Shown here piece after piece: positions 43,284-53,430 of a DNA stretch of 64,000 bases. The stretch is taken from assembly GCF_001899075.1 (NCBI RefSeq), contig NZ_MKVA01000005.1:1075003-1139002 (forward strand), in the 5' to 3' direction. Below the pieces are notes generated by a model. It made no database searches, had not been told where the DNA came from, and saw only the letters and a list, made by a program, of their open reading frames with translations. Within the stretch, counting starts at the first letter, position 1, and each line of letters starts with the position of its first letter. The stretch comes from Devosia sp. 67-54. Its GTDB lineage: Bacteria; Pseudomonadota; Alphaproteobacteria; Rhizobiales; Devosiaceae. The position numbers were made by a program, and so were the translations under genes.

Positions 43284-43320
43284 TAAGATCGACTTAAGCC
43301 GCACACTTAAGACTATCTTA
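43284..43320. promoter_or_regulatory. putative LdtR operator
   Basis: TAAGATCGACTTAAG (43284-43298) and CTTAAGACTATCTTA (43306-43320) are inverted repeats matching at 13 of 15 positions with a 7-bp spacer. Each inner arm is itself the palindrome CTTAAG. It lies 72 bp upstream of ldtR in an AT-rich stretch. Size and symmetry fit a MarR dimer or pair of dimers. No copy was found in the ldtP upstream region. Confidence 0.55.
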
Positions 43321-43408
43321 CTGAAAAAGTTCGGGATTTTGGCTTTACGAGGGGTTACCGAAGTGCAGAAAACGGTAAGCTAAACAGAGCCTTTCCGCTT
43401 ACTTTGCT

Positions 43409-43795
43409 CTAGTCGTGCGCCCGTTCGCGGAACCGCAGGCTCAGCACCAGCACCAAGACGATCGACACCAGCAATACCAGGCGCACGGCAAAGCCGATGG
43501 CGCTCATCTGGATGTCGTGGTTGCCCATCAGATACATGCCGAGCTCTAGCACCGTGGAGCCGACCAGCAGCACGGCGCCCCAACTGGCGCGTATCCACAG
43601 GCCGACGGAGGCAAACAGCTGCGCCAGCGCAAACACCGACAGCCAGACGAAGCCGGTGACGCCGAGGATCTGGATCGGGCTCTGCGCCCCGGTCGACACC
43701 CCCAGCAGCCGCGAGGCGTCGTTGAGCCCGAGCAGCAGCGCAATGATCGCGACGATGCGCACATAGCGGCCGGCAATCGGGGATTTGAAGTCCAT
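43409..43795 (-). CDS. small integral membrane protein (DUF6163-like)
   Basis: The 128-residue product has four hydrophobic segments (about 14-30, 42-66, 70-90 and 96-120) and a short charged C-terminus. I believe it is the small membrane family often found beside hemB or ldtR in this order, but that label is from memory. MDFKSPI at 43795 was chosen as start; an ATG at 43831 is possible, and neither has a good ribosome-binding site. It is divergent from hemB. Confidence 0.6.
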   Translation of the reverse strand: MDFKSPIAGRYVRIVAIIALLLGLNDASRLLGVSTGAQSPIQILGVTGFVWLSVFALAQLFASVGLWIRASWGAVLLVGSTVLELGMYLMGNHDIQMSAIGFAVRLVLLVSIVLVLVLSLRFRERAHD

Positions 43796-43838
43796 GCCGG
43801 CAGCATTATCGCCAAGGCCGTGGGGTGTCATCTTCTAA

Positions 43839-44876
<1,038 letters not shown>

Positions 44877-44944
44877 CCTCGTCCGGCATTTGCATTTGCC
44901 CTCGGAGTCGGCCCGGCATAAGCTTGCCCCAGGCGCGAGCGGCG

Positions 44945-45673
44945 ATGACGGACCAGACACCCGAAAACACCCAGCTATTCCTCACGGCCCCGATGCCGTG
45001 CCCGTACCTGCCCGGCAAGCAGGAGCGGAAGCTGTTCACGCACCTCACCGGCCGGCGCGCGGCGTCGCTGCATGCGCTCCTGAGCGACAACGGCTTCCGG
45101 CGCAGCCAGAATCTCATCTACAGGCCCGCCTGCGAGGGCTGCGCCGCGTGCCAGTCGGTGCGCATCGTGGCCCGCGAGTTCGAGACCACGGCGCGCTATC
45201 GCCGCATCCTCAAGCTCAATGCCGACATCGAGGTGGAGGTGCGGCAGCCGCGCGCCACCGCCGAGCAGTTTGCGCTGTTCAAGCGCTATCTCGAGGCGCG
45301 CCACACCGGCGGCGGCATGACCGCGATGAACTTCGTCGACTACGAATACATGGTCGAAGACACGCCGGTGCAGACGGTGCTGGTCGAGTACCGGCTGGGC
45401 AGCCATCCGGACAAGCCGCTGTGCGCGGTGGCGCTGACCGACGTGATGCCGGACGGGCTCAGCATGGTGTATTCGTTCTTTGCGCCCGAGCTCAGCCGGC
45501 GCGGCCTCGGCAACCTGCTGATCCTCGACCACGTGCGGCAGGTGCGGCTCGCCGGGCTCAGCTATGTGTATCTGGGCTACTGGGTCGAGGATTCGCCGAA
45601 GATGGCGTACAAGGGGGAATTCCGTCCGCTGGAAGTGCAGCGCGGGCCCCTGGGCTGGCGCCGCCTCGACTGA
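44945..45673 (+). CDS. bpt: aspartate/glutamate leucyltransferase
   Basis: The 242-residue Bpt-type aminoacyl-tRNA-protein transferase attaches leucine to N-terminal Asp or Glu of proteins, marking them for ClpAP degradation by the N-end rule. The N-terminal cysteine motif CEGCAACQSVRI and LYLGYW-like YVYLGYWVEDSPKMAYK are clear. The start is where homology begins; the ribosome-binding site is weak. Confidence 0.93.
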   Translation: MTDQTPENTQLFLTAPMPCPYLPGKQERKLFTHLTGRRAASLHALLSDNGFRRSQNLIYRPACEGCAACQSVRIVAREFETTARYRRILKLNADIEVEVRQPRATAEQFALFKRYLEARHTGGGMTAMNFVDYEYMVEDTPVQTVLVEYRLGSHPDKPLCAVALTDVMPDGLSMVYSFFAPELSRRGLGNLLILDHVRQVRLAGLSYVYLGYWVEDSPKMAYKGEFRPLEVQRGPLGWRRLD

Positions 45674-45681
45674 GAGTTCTC

Positions 45682-46680
45682 TTGCGCTTTGTACTCGGTG
45701 TCCTGCGCCTCGCGGTGGCGCTCCTGATCGTTGTGACCGCGGTGCCGGCGATCCTGGCCATCTTCGGCTCGCTGCTGGCGCCGCTCGATATCCTCAACCA
45801 CCTGCAATTGCTGTTGTTCTTCGGGACGCTCGCGGCGCTGATCCTGGCGCTGATCGTCCGCATGCGGCGCTGGGCGGTGCTGCTGGCGTTCCTCGGCCTG
45901 TGCGCCTCGGGCTGGACCTACGTACCGGAATGGCTGTCGAGCCTCGGCCCGCGGCCGGCGGTGGCGGCCGGTACGCCGACGCTGAAGCTGATGACGCACA
46001 ATGTATTCGGGCTCAATTACGACATGCAGCGCATGGCCAAGGCGATCTTCGCCGAGGACCCGGACATCGTGGCGCTGCAGGAATATTTCCCCGAGCAGAT
46101 GGCGCTCGACGGGCTGCTGAAGCCGAAATATCCGTACTCGGTGCGTTGCCAGGGCGGCAAGCGCGCCAATCTCGGCCTCTATTCGAAGCTGCCGTTCGAC
46201 AAGGAAATGAGCGCGACCGACTGCCCGAGCGACGCCTATGGCAAGCAGCGCACGGCCCACATCATCGCCGGCTTCACGCTAAGCGACGGCACGCATTTTT
46301 CGGTGATGACGACGCATATGGACTGGCCGTTCCCGATCGACCGGCAACGCGAGGAGTTCGAGGCCGCCGAAGCGGCCGCCAACGCCATCAAGGGGCCGCT
46401 GCTGGTGGTGGGCGATTTCAACTCGACGCCCTATTCCTACGCCATGAAGCGGTTCGAGGCGGCGACCGGGCTCACCCGCGAAACGCGCAACCTCGTGACC
46501 TACCCCGTCGCCATCACCGTGCCGCGCAAGGTGTCGCGCAGCGGGCTGCTGCGGCTGACGCCGTTCCTGCCGCTCGACCAGGTGTTCGAGCGCGGCATCA
46601 CCGTGACGGAGCTGCATCGCGGCGCGGACACCGGCAGCGACCATCTGCCGGTGGTGTTTACGTTCGCGGTGGGGAAGTAA
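45682..46680 (+). CDS. membrane-anchored endonuclease/exonuclease/phosphatase-family protein
   Basis: The 332-residue protein has three N-terminal membrane helices (about 1-85) and a periplasmic EEP domain: LMTHNVFGLN, DIVALQEYF (catalytic glutamate), VVGDFNSTPYS and GSDHLPVV. Such proteins hydrolyse phosphodiesters of nucleic acids, lipids or inositol phosphates; the substrate is unknown. TTG at 45682 was chosen because GAGAG lies 5 nt upstream. It starts 8 bp after bpt and converges on parC. Confidence 0.82.
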   Translation: MRFVLGVLRLAVALLIVVTAVPAILAIFGSLLAPLDILNHLQLLLFFGTLAALILALIVRMRRWAVLLAFLGLCASGWTYVPEWLSSLGPRPAVAAGTPTLKLMTHNVFGLNYDMQRMAKAIFAEDPDIVALQEYFPEQMALDGLLKPKYPYSVRCQGGKRANLGLYSKLPFDKEMSATDCPSDAYGKQRTAHIIAGFTLSDGTHFSVMTTHMDWPFPIDRQREEFEAAEAAANAIKGPLLVVGDFNSTPYSYAMKRFEAATGLTRETRNLVTYPVAITVPRKVSRSGLLRLTPFLPLDQVFERGITVTELHRGADTGSDHLPVVFTFAVGK

Positions 46681-46692
46681 GCGAATACGATT

Positions 46693-48948
46693 CTAGCCGA
46701 ACTTGTTGTTGCGCGGGAAGCCGGTGGGGGGCTGGCGGCCGGCCTGGGCGCGGTCGCCGAGCCAGTCGCGCATCTCGGCCATGCTCTTGGTAAAGGTGCG
46801 GCCGGACGAATCCACCCAGCTCAGGCCCTCGGAGGCGTTGAACAGCTTGGCGTCGGAGATGCCGCCATCCTTGTATTTCTGCAGGCGCACGCCCTTGCCG
46901 CGCGCCATCTCCGGCAGCTCGGAGGCGGGAAAGATGAGCATCTTGCGGTTCTCGCCGATCACCGCGACGGTGTCGCCCGCGGCCGGCACGATGAGCTTGG
47001 CCTCCTCGCTGCCCGAGACGTTGAGCACCTGCTTGCCCTTGCGGGTATTGGCGATCAGCTCGTCCTCGGCGACGAGGAAGCCGTTGCCCACCGACGAAGC
47101 GATGAGGCGCCTTGCGCCCGGGCGATGGACGAACAGATCGACGAAATCCTGCCCCTCCTCGAGGTCGACCATCAGGCGCAGCGGTTCGCCCTGCCCGCGG
47201 CCGCCCGGCAGCCTGTCGGGCGCCAGCGTGTAGACCTTGCCGGCGGTGGAGAGCAGCAGCAGCTTGTCGGTGGTTTCGGCGTGGAGCGCCACCTTCAGCC
47301 GGTCGCCGGCCTTGAAGCCCTTGTCGTCGATCTCGGCGGCGTGGCCCTTCATGGTGCGGATCCAGCCCTTCTCCGAGAGGATCACGGTGATGGGCTCGCG
47401 CTCGATGAAGGCGGCCTCGGCCTCTTCGGCGAAGTCGGCATGCGGGGCATCGGCGAATTCGGTCTTGCGGCGGCCTAGAACGGTGTCCTTGCCGTAGACC
47501 TTCTTGAGCTCGCCGATCTGCTTGGTGATCTCGCCCCATTGCTTCTTGTCGGAACCGAGCAGGCCGGTCAGGTGCGCCTGCTCCTCGCTCAACTGCTTGT
47601 GCTCGGTGCGCAGCTCGATCTCCTCGAGCTTGCGCAGCGAGCGCAGGCGCATGTTGAGGATGGCCTCGGCCTGGTTGTCGGTGAGCTTGAAGCGCTTCAT
47701 CAGCCGCGCCTTGGGATCGTCCTCCTCGCGGATGATGCGGATCACCTCATCGAGGTTTAGGTAGGCGACGATGTAGCCGTCGAGCACTTCGAGGCGGCGG
47801 GCGATCTGCTCGAGCCGATGCTGGGTGCGGCGGACGAGCACGTCCTTGCGGTGTTCGAGCCAGGCGCGCAGCGCTTCGCCGAGGCCCATCACCCGTGGAA
47901 TTGTGCCACGATCTAGCACGTTCATGTTGAGCGGGATGCGCTGCTCGAGGTCGGTGACCTTGAACAATTGCTCCATCAGCACCGCCGGCTCGACCGTGCC
48001 GGCGCGCGGCTCGAGCACGACGCGGATGTCGTCGGCGCTCTCGTCGCGGATATCCTTGAGCAGCGGCAGCTTCTTGGCGAGCAGCAGCTCGGCGATCTTT
48101 TCGATCAGCCTGGACTTCTGTACGCCGTAGGGAATCTCGCTGACGATCAGCTGGTAGACGCCGCGCCCCTTGTCCTCGCGGTGCCAGCGGGCGCGCAGGC
48201 GGAACGAGCCGCGCCCGGTAGAATAGGCTTCCAGCACCGACGCCTTCGGCTCGACCAGCACGCCGCCGGTGGGAAAGTCCGGGCCCGGCACGTGCTGCAT
48301 GAGGTCCTCGATGCTGGCCTGCGGCTTGTTGATCAGCAGCAGCGCTGCCTCGCACAGCTCGGCGACATTGTGCGGCGGGATGGAGGTGGCCATGCCCACG
48401 GCGATGCCGGTGGCGCCATTGGCGAGCAGATTGGGGAAATTGGCCGGCAGCACCACCGGCTCCTGGTCGGCGCCGTCGTAGTTCGGCTTGAAGTCGACGG
48501 CGTCCTCGGCCATCCCCTCCATCATGCGCATGGCGACGTCGGTCATGCGCGTTTCGGTGTAGCGCATGGCGGCGGCGGCATCGCCGTCGATGTTGCCGAA
48601 ATTGCCCTGCCCGTCGGCCAGCGGATAGCGCATGGAAAAGTCCTGCGCGAGCCGCACCAGCGCGTCGTAGATCGACTGGTCGCCATGCGGATGGAACGAG
48701 CCCATCACGTCGCCGACCACCTTGGCCGATTTCTTGTAGGCGCCGCCGGGATCGAGCCGCAGCAGCCGCATGCCGTGCAGGATGCGCCGGTGCACCGGCT
48801 TCAGCCCGTCGCGGGCGTCGGGCAGCGCACGCTGGGTGATGGTCGAGAGCGCGTAGCTGAGGTAGCGCTCCTCGAGCGCCTTGCGCAGGTCGACGACGAC
48901 CGGATCGTCCTCGGGCGGCAGGGTAGCGGGATCGGTCTTTTTAGGCAT
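46693..48948 (-). CDS. parC: DNA topoisomerase IV subunit A
   Basis: The 751-residue type IIA topoisomerase subunit cuts and rejoins DNA to unlink daughter chromosomes. The active-site tyrosine is in [26 protein letters not shown] is the quinolone-determining region. The C-terminal beta-pinwheel (about 500-751) is shorter and less GyrA-box-like than GyrA, which favours ParC. It lies downstream of recO on the same strand, as in related genomes. Confidence 0.93.
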   Translation of the reverse strand: MPKKTDPATLPPEDDPVVVDLRKALEERYLSYALSTITQRALPDARDGLKPVHRRILHGMRLLRLDPGGAYKKSAKVVGDVMGSFHPHGDQSIYDALVRLAQDFSMRYPLADGQGNFGNIDGDAAAAMRYTETRMTDVAMRMMEGMAEDAVDFKPNYDGADQEPVVLPANFPNLLANGATGIAVGMATSIPPHNVAELCEAALLLINKPQASIEDLMQHVPGPDFPTGGVLVEPKASVLEAYSTGRGSFRLRARWHREDKGRGVYQLIVSEIPYGVQKSRLIEKIAELLLAKKLPLLKDIRDESADDIRVVLEPRAGTVEPAVLMEQLFKVTDLEQRIPLNMNVLDRGTIPRVMGLGEALRAWLEHRKDVLVRRTQHRLEQIARRLEVLDGYIVAYLNLDEVIRIIREEDDPKARLMKRFKLTDNQAEAILNMRLRSLRKLEEIELRTEHKQLSEEQAHLTGLLGSDKKQWGEITKQIGELKKVYGKDTVLGRRKTEFADAPHADFAEEAEAAFIEREPITVILSEKGWIRTMKGHAAEIDDKGFKAGDRLKVALHAETTDKLLLLSTAGKVYTLAPDRLPGGRGQGEPLRLMVDLEEGQDFVDLFVHRPGARRLIASSVGNGFLVAEDELIANTRKGKQVLNVSGSEEAKLIVPAAGDTVAVIGENRKMLIFPASELPEMARGKGVRLQKYKDGGISDAKLFNASEGLSWVDSSGRTFTKSMAEMRDWLGDRAQAGRQPPTGFPRNNKFG

Positions 48949-48977
48949 CGGGTCGTCCGGAACGAATCATGGCCGGA

Positions 48978-49697
48978 CTATACAGGATCGGTCAGCGCCT
49001 CGATCAAACCATCGCGGACTGCCGGCGGGTCGAGCTGGCGCGGGTCCCAGACGTGGCGATGGAGGAAGTGGCCGGTGAGGCGGAAGGCCGCGGCGAGGTC
49101 GGCGCGGCCGGCATCGGCATCGGCGACGAGGAAGGCCGGCAGCGCCAGCAGGCGATCGGCGTAGGGCTGCGCCGCGTCGCGGCTGACGGCGCGGCCGGTC
49201 TTGGGCGACACGTGGGTCAGGTCGGTGGTCCGGCCGGTGGCGGCGCAGGCGGCGAGGTCGAGACCGAAGCCCAGCTCGTCGAGCAGGGTCAGCTCGAAGC
49301 GGGCGAGCTCGACGGCGAGCGCGTGGCCGTCCTTGCCGTCGTCGAGCGCATCGACGGCCAGTGCCAGCAGCCGGTCGTGCGGATCGCGCTCGGGCAGCAG
49401 GCGCAGATGGTCGCACAGGAGCTGGCACGCATAGAGACGGGTGCGGTCGGCGATGAGGTCGGCGGCACGGGCATCGATGAGCTCGACCGCGAAGGTGCCG
49501 AGATGCTCTTCCAGCCGGGCGCGCCAGCTCACCTGCACGGTGTTGCCCGGCTGCAGCGTGGCGGCGAGGCGGCTCGAACGGCCGCCGCGGATCAGCCCGA
49601 GGGTGCGGCCGCGGCTCGCCACCATCACCTCGGCGATGACGCTGGATTCGCCGTGCCGGCGCACGCCGATCAGCAGGCCTTCACCCTGCCACTGCAT
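48978..49697 (-). CDS. recO: DNA repair protein RecO
   Basis: The 239-residue protein has an N-terminal OB fold (GEGLLIGVRRHGESSVIAEV) and a helical C-terminal domain. RecO loads RecA on SSB-coated DNA with RecR. Only some of the zinc-finger cysteines of other RecO proteins are seen (CAATGR). ATG at 49697 starts the homology; the open frame to 49769 runs through a repeat. A REP-like repeat separates it from era. Confidence 0.92.
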   Translation of the reverse strand: MQWQGEGLLIGVRRHGESSVIAEVMVASRGRTLGLIRGGRSSRLAATLQPGNTVQVSWRARLEEHLGTFAVELIDARAADLIADRTRLYACQLLCDHLRLLPERDPHDRLLALAVDALDDGKDGHALAVELARFELTLLDELGFGLDLAACAATGRTTDLTHVSPKTGRAVSRDAAQPYADRLLALPAFLVADADAGRADLAAAFRLTGHFLHRHVWDPRQLDPPAVRDGLIEALTDPV

Positions 49698-49719
49698 GGG
49701 ACACCGCACGCGCGGAGGA

Positions 49720-49833
49720 GTCCCCCTCCCCCCTGCGGGGGGGGGCTGGGGGGTGGGGGCCACATGCACCGCCGGCGCGCGCTGCCCCCCTCCCCGGCCC
49801 TCCCCCGCAAGGGGGGAGGGAGCGCAGGCATCC
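49720..49833. repeat. composite GC-rich inverted repeat (REP/BIME-like), copy C
   Basis: Two oppositely oriented units, CCCCCTCCCCCCTGCGGGG (from 49722) and CCCTCCCCCGCAAGGGGGG (to about 49816), flank a short spacer with GCCGGCGCGC. The unit order is reversed relative to copy A. It occupies the era-recO gap within what is otherwise a continuous operon, so it could attenuate or process the transcript. Confidence 0.75.
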
Positions 49834-49847
49834 CGTTCCGAGCCGGC

Positions 49848-50765
49848 TCACTTCGTCCATCCCAGGCCCATTTCGCGGTAGCGCTCGGGGTCGTCGCCCC
49901 ATTTCTCGCGCACCTTGACGAAGAGGAAGAGATGCACCGGGGTCTCGAAGATCTGCATCAGCTCCTTGCGGCTCTCGGCACCGATGGCCTTGATGGCCTG
50001 GCCGCCGGCGCCTAGAACGATCTTCTTGTGGGTGTCGCGGGTGACGTAGATCACCTGATCGATGCGGTAGGAGCCGTCCGGCTGGACGGTGAATTTCTCG
50101 GTCTCGACGGTGACGTTGTAGGGGATCTCGTCGTGGATGCGCAGGAACAGCTTTTCGCGCGTCACCTCGGCGGCGGTGAGCGCCAGCGTCAGGTCGGTCA
50201 ACTGGTCCTCGGGGAAGTGCCAGGGACCGGGCGGAATGTGGGCGGCGGCCCAGTCGAGGAAGTCCTTGACGCCCGAGCCGCGCAGCGCCGAGAGCATGAA
50301 GGTGGCCTCGAATTTCAGCCGGGCGTTGAGCGCCTCGGCGAGGCCGAGCAGTTTTTCGTGCGGGATCAGGTCGATCTTGTTGAGCACCAGCACGCGCGGA
50401 TTGCGCACGTTCCCGAGGCCATCGAGCAGCGCCTCGACCTCGGCGGTCACGCCGCGCTCGACGTCGACGATCAGCGCCACGATGTCGGCATCGCCGGCGC
50501 CGGTCCAGGCAGCCTCGACCATGGCGCGATCGAGCCGGCGCTTCGGCGCGAAGATGCCCGGGGTGTCGATGAACACGATCTGCGCCTCGCCCTCGGTGAC
50601 GACGCCGCGGATCTGGGCGCGGGTGGTCTGCGCCTTGTGGGTGACGATCGACACCTTGGTGCCGACCAGGGCGTTGAGCAGCGTCGACTTGCCGGCGTTG
50701 GGCGCGCCGACCAGGGCGATGAAGCCGCAGCGGGTGTCGGCGGGGGTCTCTGGCGTGTCGTTCAC
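49848..50765 (-). CDS. era: GTPase Era
   Basis: The 305-residue GTPase is needed for 30S ribosome assembly. The G motifs are GAPNAGKST (P-loop), DTPG, and NKID. The C-terminal KH domain (about 215-300) binds the 3' end of 16S rRNA. The GTG start at 50765 overlaps the rnc stop as GTGA, the standard rnc-era coupling. Confidence 0.97.
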   Translation of the reverse strand: MNDTPETPADTRCGFIALVGAPNAGKSTLLNALVGTKVSIVTHKAQTTRAQIRGVVTEGEAQIVFIDTPGIFAPKRRLDRAMVEAAWTGAGDADIVALIVDVERGVTAEVEALLDGLGNVRNPRVLVLNKIDLIPHEKLLGLAEALNARLKFEATFMLSALRGSGVKDFLDWAAAHIPPGPWHFPEDQLTDLTLALTAAEVTREKLFLRIHDEIPYNVTVETEKFTVQPDGSYRIDQVIYVTRDTHKKIVLGAGGQAIKAIGAESRKELMQIFETPVHLFLFVKVREKWGDDPERYREMGLGWTK

Positions 50766-51472
50766 GATGTGGCTCCCTGCCAGACTTTTTCGCGCACCAG
50801 GAAGGCCTCGGCTGCCTTGTGCTCGGCCAGCTTCTTGCTCGGCCCGGTGGCCGTCAGCGGGTCGAAGCCGTCGAGCCGCACGGCGATGGTGAACTCGGGA
50901 GCGTGGTCGGGGCCGGTGCGCTCGACCTCCTGATACACCGGCGGCTCGAGGCCCCTGCCCTGTGCCCATTCCTGCAGCGTGGTCTTGGCGTCGGCGCGCT
51001 CGGTGCCGGACTGGCCGATGTGCTCGCCGAACAGCCGCTCGATGATCTCGAAGGCCGGGCCGAGCCCGCCATCCATATACACCGCGCCGAGCAGCGCCTC
51101 GATGACGTCGCCGAGGATGGCGTCCTTGTCGGCGCCGCCGGTGCGCGCCTCGCTGTCGCCGAGGTTGAGATCGCCGCCGAGCTTCAGCTCGCGCGCGATC
51201 ATGGCGCAGGTCTCCTTGCGCACCAGGGCGTTCAGCGACCGGCTGAGGTCGCCTTCATTGGCCTTGGGGAAGCGGCGGTAGAGCATGTCGGCGACGACCA
51301 GCCCGAGCACGCGGTCGCCGAGGAATTCGAGGCGCTGATACGACAGCGCCACGCGCTTGGCCGGCGCGATGGCGCTCGAATGGGTGAGCGCGCGGTCGAG
51401 GAGGTCGGGGTCGGCGAACTTGTAGCCCAGCCGGGCCTCGAGTTGAGCGTGCCCCTTGCTCCTATGATTCAT
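50762..51472 (-). CDS. rnc: ribonuclease III
   Basis: The 236-residue endonuclease cuts double-stranded RNA, including rRNA precursors. The catalytic signature is RLEFLGDRVLGLV; the second acidic cluster is in DVIEALLGAVYMDGG. The dsRNA-binding domain occupies about 160-230. It lies between lepB and era. Confidence 0.97.
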   Translation of the reverse strand: MNHRSKGHAQLEARLGYKFADPDLLDRALTHSSAIAPAKRVALSYQRLEFLGDRVLGLVVADMLYRRFPKANEGDLSRSLNALVRKETCAMIARELKLGGDLNLGDSEARTGGADKDAILGDVIEALLGAVYMDGGLGPAFEIIERLFGEHIGQSGTERADAKTTLQEWAQGRGLEPPVYQEVERTGPDHAPEFTIAVRLDGFDPLTATGPSKKLAEHKAAEAFLVREKVWQGATS

Positions 51473-51484
51473 GCGGCCTCGCTG

Positions 51485-52276
51485 CTACGGCGCCGGAGTG
51501 GTGGTGTAGGTCTGGTAGACCGACTGCAGCATGCGGTCCCAGCGGATATTGGCCGGCCACTGCCAGATCTGCCACGGCGGAATGTTGTCCTTGATGGAGA
51601 AGAAGCGCGCCTCGGCCTTGCCGATGAGGTTGCCGGCCGGCACATAGCCCACCTGGCTCAGCACGCGGCTGTCGGCGGAGCGGTCGCGGTTGTCGCCCAT
51701 CATGAAATAGTGGCCGGCGGGCACGTCGTATTCGGCGGTGTTGTCGAGCGGCTGGTCGTCGGAGATCTCCTGGATGGAGTGGACGACGCCGCCAGGCAGC
51801 GTTTCCTTGTAGATGATCACCGGCACGGTGGTGTCGTAACTGTCCTTGTCCTCGCCGGTGCCGACCTGCTCGCGCTCGACTTCGGTGCCGTTGATGTAGA
51901 GGCGGCCCTGCTTCATCTGGATGCGGTCGCCCGGCAGGCCGATGATGCGCTTGATGTAGTCCTCGTTGGTCGGCTCGTTGTGGAAGACGACGATGTCGCC
52001 GCGCGCCGGCGCGTTGAAGGCGAGGATACGGCCGTTGAATGGCAGCGGAATCGGGAACGAATACTTGCCCAGGCCCCAGACCCATTTGTTGGCGACGAAG
52101 TAATCGCCAATCATCAGCGTCGACTGCATGGAGGCGGTGGGGATGGAGAAGGGCTGATAGAGGAAGGTCCTGAAGACCAGGGCAATCAGCAGCGCCTCGA
52201 TGATCACCACGACAGTGTCGCGGAGCTCGTTCTTCTTGGCTTTCTTGTCGGCCTTGGTCGTGGCGGTCTCGCTCAT
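51485..52276 (-). CDS. lepB: signal peptidase I
   Basis: The 263-residue membrane peptidase cleaves Sec and Tat signal peptides. One N-terminal membrane helix (about 22-40) is followed by the catalytic serine in IPTASMQSTL and the lysine in YIKRIIGLPGDRI. The GDNRDRSADSR box is present. ATG at 52276 has AGGGT just upstream. It is coupled in order with acpS and rnc. Confidence 0.96.
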   Translation of the reverse strand: MSETATTKADKKAKKNELRDTVVVIIEALLIALVFRTFLYQPFSIPTASMQSTLMIGDYFVANKWVWGLGKYSFPIPLPFNGRILAFNAPARGDIVVFHNEPTNEDYIKRIIGLPGDRIQMKQGRLYINGTEVEREQVGTGEDKDSYDTTVPVIIYKETLPGGVVHSIQEISDDQPLDNTAEYDVPAGHYFMMGDNRDRSADSRVLSQVGYVPAGNLIGKAEARFFSIKDNIPPWQIWQWPANIRWDRMLQSVYQTYTTTPAP

Positions 52277-52370
52277 TGTACCCTGTCTCACTGCCCTCGC
52301 GGGCGCTGTGGTTAGGCTTCGGGGCGCCTGAAGGCAAGCGCGTTCAAGAATCCTTGTGGTCGCACGAGTG

Positions 52371-52772
52371 TCAACCGGCCGGCAGCGCCTCGATGATGAC
52401 GAAGGCCTGCGCCATGCCGCCGTCGTCGGTGATGGTCAGGTGGATATGTGGTTCGTGCCCGGCCGGAACAAGGCGGGCCAGCGCCCTCGCGGCGCCATTG
52501 GTGAGCTTCATCGTCGGCTTGCCGCTGGGCAGGTTCACCACGCCCATGTCGCGCCAGTAGACGCCCCAGGAAATGCCGGTGCCCAGCGCCTTCGAACAGG
52601 CCTCCTTGGCGGCGAAGCGCTTGGCGTAGGAGGCGGCGCGCTGCGCCCGGCGATCGGATTTCTGCCGCTCGATCTCGGTGAAGCAGCGCTGGGTGAAGCG
52701 CTCGCCGTAGCGGTCGAGCACCTGCTGCACGCGCGAAATATCGCACAGGTCGTTGCCGAGCCCGACGATCAT
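52371..52772 (-). CDS. acpS: holo-[acyl-carrier-protein] synthase
   Basis: The 133-residue phosphopantetheinyl transferase activates acyl carrier protein. Metal-binding residues are in [12 protein letters not shown] and [13 protein letters not shown]. It lies between pyrE and lepB, as in related genomes. Confidence 0.95.
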   Translation of the reverse strand: MIVGLGNDLCDISRVQQVLDRYGERFTQRCFTEIERQKSDRRAQRAASYAKRFAAKEACSKALGTGISWGVYWRDMGVVNLPSGKPTMKLTNGAARALARLVPAGHEPHIHLTITDDGGMAQAFVIIEALPAG

Positions 52773-52845
52773 GGGCGCACCTGGAGGGCGGGGAAAGGCC
52801 CCCTCGCCCGCCGCGGCGCGGCGCCCCCTGCTGCGTGCGCAGGCC

Positions 52846-53430
52846 TCACGCCAGCCCCCGGCTGCCGGGCTTCACCGCCGGGATCGCCGCCAGTTCGGGC
52901 GGCAGGGCGTCGGCGGGATAGGCCGGGACCTTGTAATTGGCGAGGGCCACCAGCGGCACGCCGACATCGGCTTCGCCGGCGGAGCGGTCGATCAGGCAGG
53001 CGGCGGCGACCACATCGGCACCGATGGCCTTGAGGCAGTCGATGCATTCGCGGATGGACAGGCCCGTGGTGACGATGTCCTCGACCACCAGCACCTTTTC
53101 GCCGCGGGCGATCTCGAAGCCGCGGCGAAGCTGGAATTTGCCGTCGACGCGCTCGGTGTAGATGGCCGGAACACCCAGATGCCGGGCCGTCTCGTAGCCG
53201 GGGATGATGCCGCCCACGGCGGGCGAAACCACCTGGCTGACGCCGCCATAGCCTTCGGCGCGCAGCTTTTCGGCCAGCGCCCGGCACAGCTTTTCCGCCT
53301 TGTCCGGATGCATGAAGACGCGCGCCTTCTGCAGGAACACGGGCGAGCGCAGCCCGGAACTCAGGATGAAGTGGCCTTCGAGCAAGGCGCCGCACTGGCG
53401 GAAGATGTCGAGGATTTCGTCGGTGGTCAT
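52846..53430 (-). CDS. pyrE: orotate phosphoribosyltransferase
   Basis: The 194-residue enzyme makes orotidine 5'-monophosphate in pyrimidine synthesis. The PRPP-binding loop is [16 protein letters not shown]. Earlier motifs are [10 protein letters not shown] and [11 protein letters not shown]. Its ATG overlaps the rel stop by 4 bp, so it is coupled to rel. Confidence 0.95.
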   Translation of the reverse strand: MTTDEILDIFRQCGALLEGHFILSSGLRSPVFLQKARVFMHPDKAEKLCRALAEKLRAEGYGGVSQVVSPAVGGIIPGYETARHLGVPAIYTERVDGKFQLRRGFEIARGEKVLVVEDIVTTGLSIRECIDCLKAIGADVVAAACLIDRSAGEADVGVPLVALANYKVPAYPADALPPELAAIPAVKPGSRGLA

